Shown: positions 12,707 through 15,158 of the stretch, piece after piece
How the letters are laid out: every line of letters starts with the position of its first letter
How positions within the stretch are numbered: the first letter of the stretch is position 1
Assembly (NCBI GenBank): GCA_014799645.1
Contig: JAAVHQ010000010.1
Span: 10,793-25,950 of the forward strand
DNA from: Clostridiales bacterium
GTDB taxonomy: Bacteria > Bacillota > Clostridia > Christensenellales > UBA3700
Reading direction: 5' to 3'
Length of the DNA stretch: 15,158 nt
The notes under the pieces: generated by a model
Database searches by the model: none
What the model was told of the DNA's origin: nothing
The model's input: the letters and a program-made list of their open reading frames with translations, nothing else
Made by a program: the position numbers and the translations under genes

Positions 12707-15158
12707 ATGGCAAAAAAACTTAAATTTAATATAGAGGGAATGACCTGCGTAGTATGCTCGGGCACGTGTCAAAAGGCGATAAGCAAACTTGACGGCGTGA
12801 AGACTTGCAACGTCAATTTTGCAAGTGGAGTGGCGTTGGTCGAATATGACGAAGAAAAAGTCGGCGAAAAGGATATTTACGGCGCGGTCGAGAAGGCAGG
12901 ATATAAAGTCGTTGTCGGAGAAAGACAAGAGAGCAAGGGCGGTATCGCAAGAGTTATCGTTATGCTTGCGCTTGCGCTCGCACTGCTTGCTTTCGCAATG
13001 CCTGCAATGATGGGAGTAAAGTATCCTCAAGCGTTTTCGCCCGACGACAATCCTATCGTATTTACTGTAATACAATTAATATTGTGCATACCCGTAATGA
13101 TTATGGGCGGAGCGTTTTACGTACGCGGTTTCAAGAATTTGTTTAAGGCAAAACCCAATATGGACAGTCTTGTCGCAGTCAGCACGACGACGGCTTTTAT
13201 ATACAGTTTCGTCAATTTTATACTCATTTGCGTAGGCGATGCGCACAAGGTACACAACCTATATTTCGAGAGCGTCGCGGTAATAATCGCGATAATCACG
13301 TTGGGCAAGTTTTTGGAGAGCAAGTCGCTCAAAAAGACGGGCGACGCGATACGTCAACTGACGTTGCTTACTCCTGCATACGCCACGGTATTGAGGAACG
13401 GCGAATGGGGCAAGATTGACACGAGCGAAGTTAAAGTCGGCGACAAGATGCTTGTCAAAGCGGGCGAAAGTTTTTGTTGCGACGGAGTAATCGTAGAGGG
13501 TGAAAGCAATGTAAATGAAAGTATGCTTACGGGCGAGAGTATGCCCGTGGACAAAGGCGTAGGACAAAAGGTATTTGGCGGTACTGTCAACGGCAACGGA
13601 ATATTGCAATTCGTGGCGGAAGGCGTAGGCGAAGCGACGAAGTTGTCGAAGATAATTAAACTCGTCGAGGACGCGCAAAACTCAAAAGCGCCGATTGCGA
13701 GAATTGCCGACAAAGTGTCTGGTATATTCGTGCCGGTAGTTATAGCAATTGCGCTCTTGTCGGGGATAATTTGGTGGGCTACCAACGGCTTGTCGCTTGC
13801 GATAAAGATATTCGTCAGCGTACTCGTAATAGCCTGTCCGTGCGCGTTGGGACTCGCTACGCCTACAGCGATAATTACAGGAATAGGCAGAGGCGCAAAG
13901 GGCGGAGTGCTATTCAAAAATGCCGAAAGTCTCGAAAGGCTGGGCAGTATAGATACGATAGTTTTCGACAAGACGGGAACGATAACCAAAGGCGCGCCGA
14001 CGCTTACGGATAAGTATTTGCTCGGCGACGAGGAAGAGATCTTATCGCTTGTCAGAGCAGTCGAAAGCGTAAGCGAACATCCTATTGCAAAGGCTATCAC
14101 AAGCGAGTTGCCCGACAGGGGTATCAAGGCGGAAGTCAAGGTTCTTTCGGGATACGGTCTAGAAGGAAAGGTCGAGGGCAAGACCGTGCTTTGCGGAAAT
14201 CGCGCGCTTATGGAAAACAACGGCGTTAACGTCGAGAGCGTAATAGCAAAAGCCGATGAGTTCTCCGACGAAGGCAAGAGTATAATTATAGTCGCAATAG
14301 ACGGAAAAGCGGTCGGAGTGCTTGCCGTGGCGGATACGCTCAAAGACGACAGTAAAGAGGCGATTGAGGAACTTAAAAAACTCAATTTGAGATTGGTTTT
14401 GCTCAGCGGCGACAATCAAAGAGTGGCAAACAGTATTGCAAAAAGCGTGGGTATTGACGAGGTCATCGCCAACGTACTTCCCGAACAAAAGAGCGAGGTC
14501 ATCGACAGGTTTATGGGCGAGGGACGCAAAGTCGCAATGGTCGGCGACGGCATAAACGACGCGCCCGCGCTTGCCAAAGCCAACGTCGGCATTGCTATGG
14601 GAAGCGGAAGCGATATTGCCATTGAGAGCGGTCAGGTCGTCGTGGTCGGCGGACAGATTTCGGGCGTAGCGAGAGCCGTGCGACTTGCAAGGGCGACAAT
14701 GCGTAATATCAAACAAAATTTGTTCTGGGCGTTTATATACAATATAATCGGAATACCTATCGCGTGCGGAATTTTGTATCCTATCAACGGAAATACTATG
14801 AGCCCGATGCTCGGCGGACTTGCAATGAGCCTCTCGTCGGTGTCGGTGGTGACAAACGCATTGCGATTAAATTTCTTCAAATTTGACAAAAATAAAAAAG
14901 AAAATAACAACGAGTGTGTGGAAGTGCGTTCGATTGCGGAAAGCAATGCGGTCGAAGAAAAGCCTGTAGACACTCAAAAGGAGACAACAACTATGCAAAT
15001 TAAAGTAAACGGAATGATGTGTTCGCACTGCGAAGGCAGAGTAAACCAGGCGGTCGGCGCGCTTGAAGGCGTGACTTTCGTCGGCGCAAATCACGACGAA
15101 AATATCGTCGATGTAACTTTCGACGAGAATAAAGTTTCTCTTCAACAAATCAAGGACG
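12707..15158 (+). CDS. copA: Cu+-exporting P1B-type ATPase with HMA domains at both ends (3' end outside window)
   Basis: This membrane pump uses ATP to export Cu+ from the cytoplasm. The reading frame is open from the ATG at 12707 to the window end (817 codons seen, no stop). Residues 1-70 are an HMA metal-binding domain with GMTC14-V-V-C17. Membrane helices begin at about 85. TGES (275-278) is the actuator loop, C377-P-C379 the transmembrane metal site, D421 in DKTGT the phosphorylated residue, H458-P459 the ATP-binding pair and G613-DGINDAP the hinge. The closing helices contain a YN pair and MSLSS, which mark copper-specific P1B-1 pumps. After a hydrophilic linker (about 725-760), a second HMA domain follows (GMMC772-S-H-C775), resembling a fused CopZ chaperone. 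This C-terminal placement is less usual than tandem N-terminal domains. AGGG lies about 9 nt before the start. Confidence 0.95.
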   Translation, partial: MAKKLKFNIEGMTCVVCSGTCQKAISKLDGVKTCNVNFASGVALVEYDEEKVGEKDIYGAVEKAGYKVVVGERQESKGGIARVIVMLALALALLAFAMPAMMGVKYPQAFSPDDNPIVFTVIQLILCIPVMIMGGAFYVRGFKNLFKAKPNMDSLVAVSTTTAFIYSFVNFILICVGDAHKVHNLYFESVAVIIAIITLGKFLESKSLKKTGDAIRQLTLLTPAYATVLRNGEWGKIDTSEVKVGDKMLVKAGESFCCDGVIVEGESNVNESMLTGESMPVDKGVGQKVFGGTVNGNGILQFVAEGVGEATKLSKIIKLVEDAQNSKAPIARIADKVSGIFVPVVIAIALLSGIIWWATNGLSLAIKIFVSVLVIACPCALGLATPTAIITGIGRGAKGGVLFKNAESLERLGSIDTIVFDKTGTITKGAPTLTDKYLLGDEEEILSLVRAVESVSEHPIAKAITSELPDRGIKAEVKVLSGYGLEGKVEGKTVLCGNRALMENNGVNVESVIAKADEFSDEGKSIIIVAIDGKAVGVLAVADTLKDDSKEAIEELKKLNLRLVLLSGDNQRVANSIAKSVGIDEVIANVLPEQKSEVIDRFMGEGRKVAMVGDGINDAPALAKANVGIAMGSGSDIAIESGQVVVVGGQISGVARAVRLARATMRNIKQNLFWAFIYNIIGIPIACGILYPINGNTMSPMLGGLAMSLSSVSVVTNALRLNFFKFDKNKKENNNECVEVRSIAESNAVEEKPVDTQKETTTMQIKVNGMMCSHCEGRVNQAVGALEGVTFVGANHDENIVDVTFDENKVSLQQIKD
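14976..14995 (+). promoter_or_regulatory. Internal ribosome binding site and start codon inside copA
   Basis: AAAAGGAG (14976-14983) is followed after 9 nt by an in-frame ATG (14993-14995, residue 763). Translation from here would yield only the C-terminal HMA domain, beginning MQIKVNGMMCSHC, which is the size and sequence type of a free CopZ copper chaperone. The site is better than the ribosome binding site of copA itself. Actual use is inferred. Confidence 0.5.

Noticed and set aside
13354..14415. A 353-codon open frame on the minus strand inside copA
   Set aside because: The plus frame contains all P1B ATPase motifs; the minus frame is a Ser/Pro/Leu-rich mirror of it with no recognisable features.

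Overview
The window reads as ordinary chromosome of a low-to-moderate-GC Gram-positive bacterium, most likely an uncultured anaerobic gut member of the Clostridia. The reasons are strong GGAGG-type ribosome binding sites, consensus TTGACA/TATAAT promoters with about 17-nt spacers, a reverse (rubredoxin-first) rubrerythrin, rplM-rpsI in Firmicute style, and a giant surface protein carrying a DUF6273-like region and MBG-like repeats. The assignment is inference; no rRNA or lineage-specific marker is present.

Layout. (1) 1-477: 3' end of tuf (EF-Tu) and its terminator. (2) 478-6528: a regulated-looking promoter region with inverted repeats, then a single 1930-codon gene for a membrane-anchored, multi-Ig-like surface protein with a long, probably cytoplasmic coiled-coil tail. 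(3) 6529-6799: a G+C-richer, gene-free segment that may be an interspersed repeat, and a shared terminator. (4) 6800-8941, minus strand: rpsI and rplM (operon with its own promoter and a 5' leader hairpin), preceded on the same strand by a CaCA-family cation exchanger. (5) 8942-11946: a markedly A+T-rich stretch holding a minus-strand TPR protein, a structured leader or small RNA with promoter and terminator, and a plus-strand AbiE-type (type IV) toxin-antitoxin pair. (6) 12001-15158: reverse rubrerythrin (minus) divergent from a Cu+-exporting P-type ATPase (plus), which runs off the window end.

How the genes relate. rplM-rpsI is one ribosomal-protein operon. The abiEi/abiEii pair overlaps and is translationally coupled, with an inverted repeat over its promoter that fits antitoxin autorepression. 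Rubrerythrin and the copper ATPase share a 169-nt divergent promoter region and both concern oxygen or metal stress. The copper ATPase carries metal-binding HMA domains at both ends, and the C-terminal one is preceded by a strong internal Shine-Dalgarno and ATG that could also make a free CopZ-like chaperone.

The strongest candidate for something undescribed is the 135-nt structured RNA at 9884-10018 (minus strand). It has a promoter placed exactly at its first stem, an extended hairpin, a 15-bp stem and an intrinsic terminator that exclude each other, and a plausible third pairing that would arbitrate between them. It resembles an attenuator or riboswitch ahead of the TPR gene, but I do not recognise its class.
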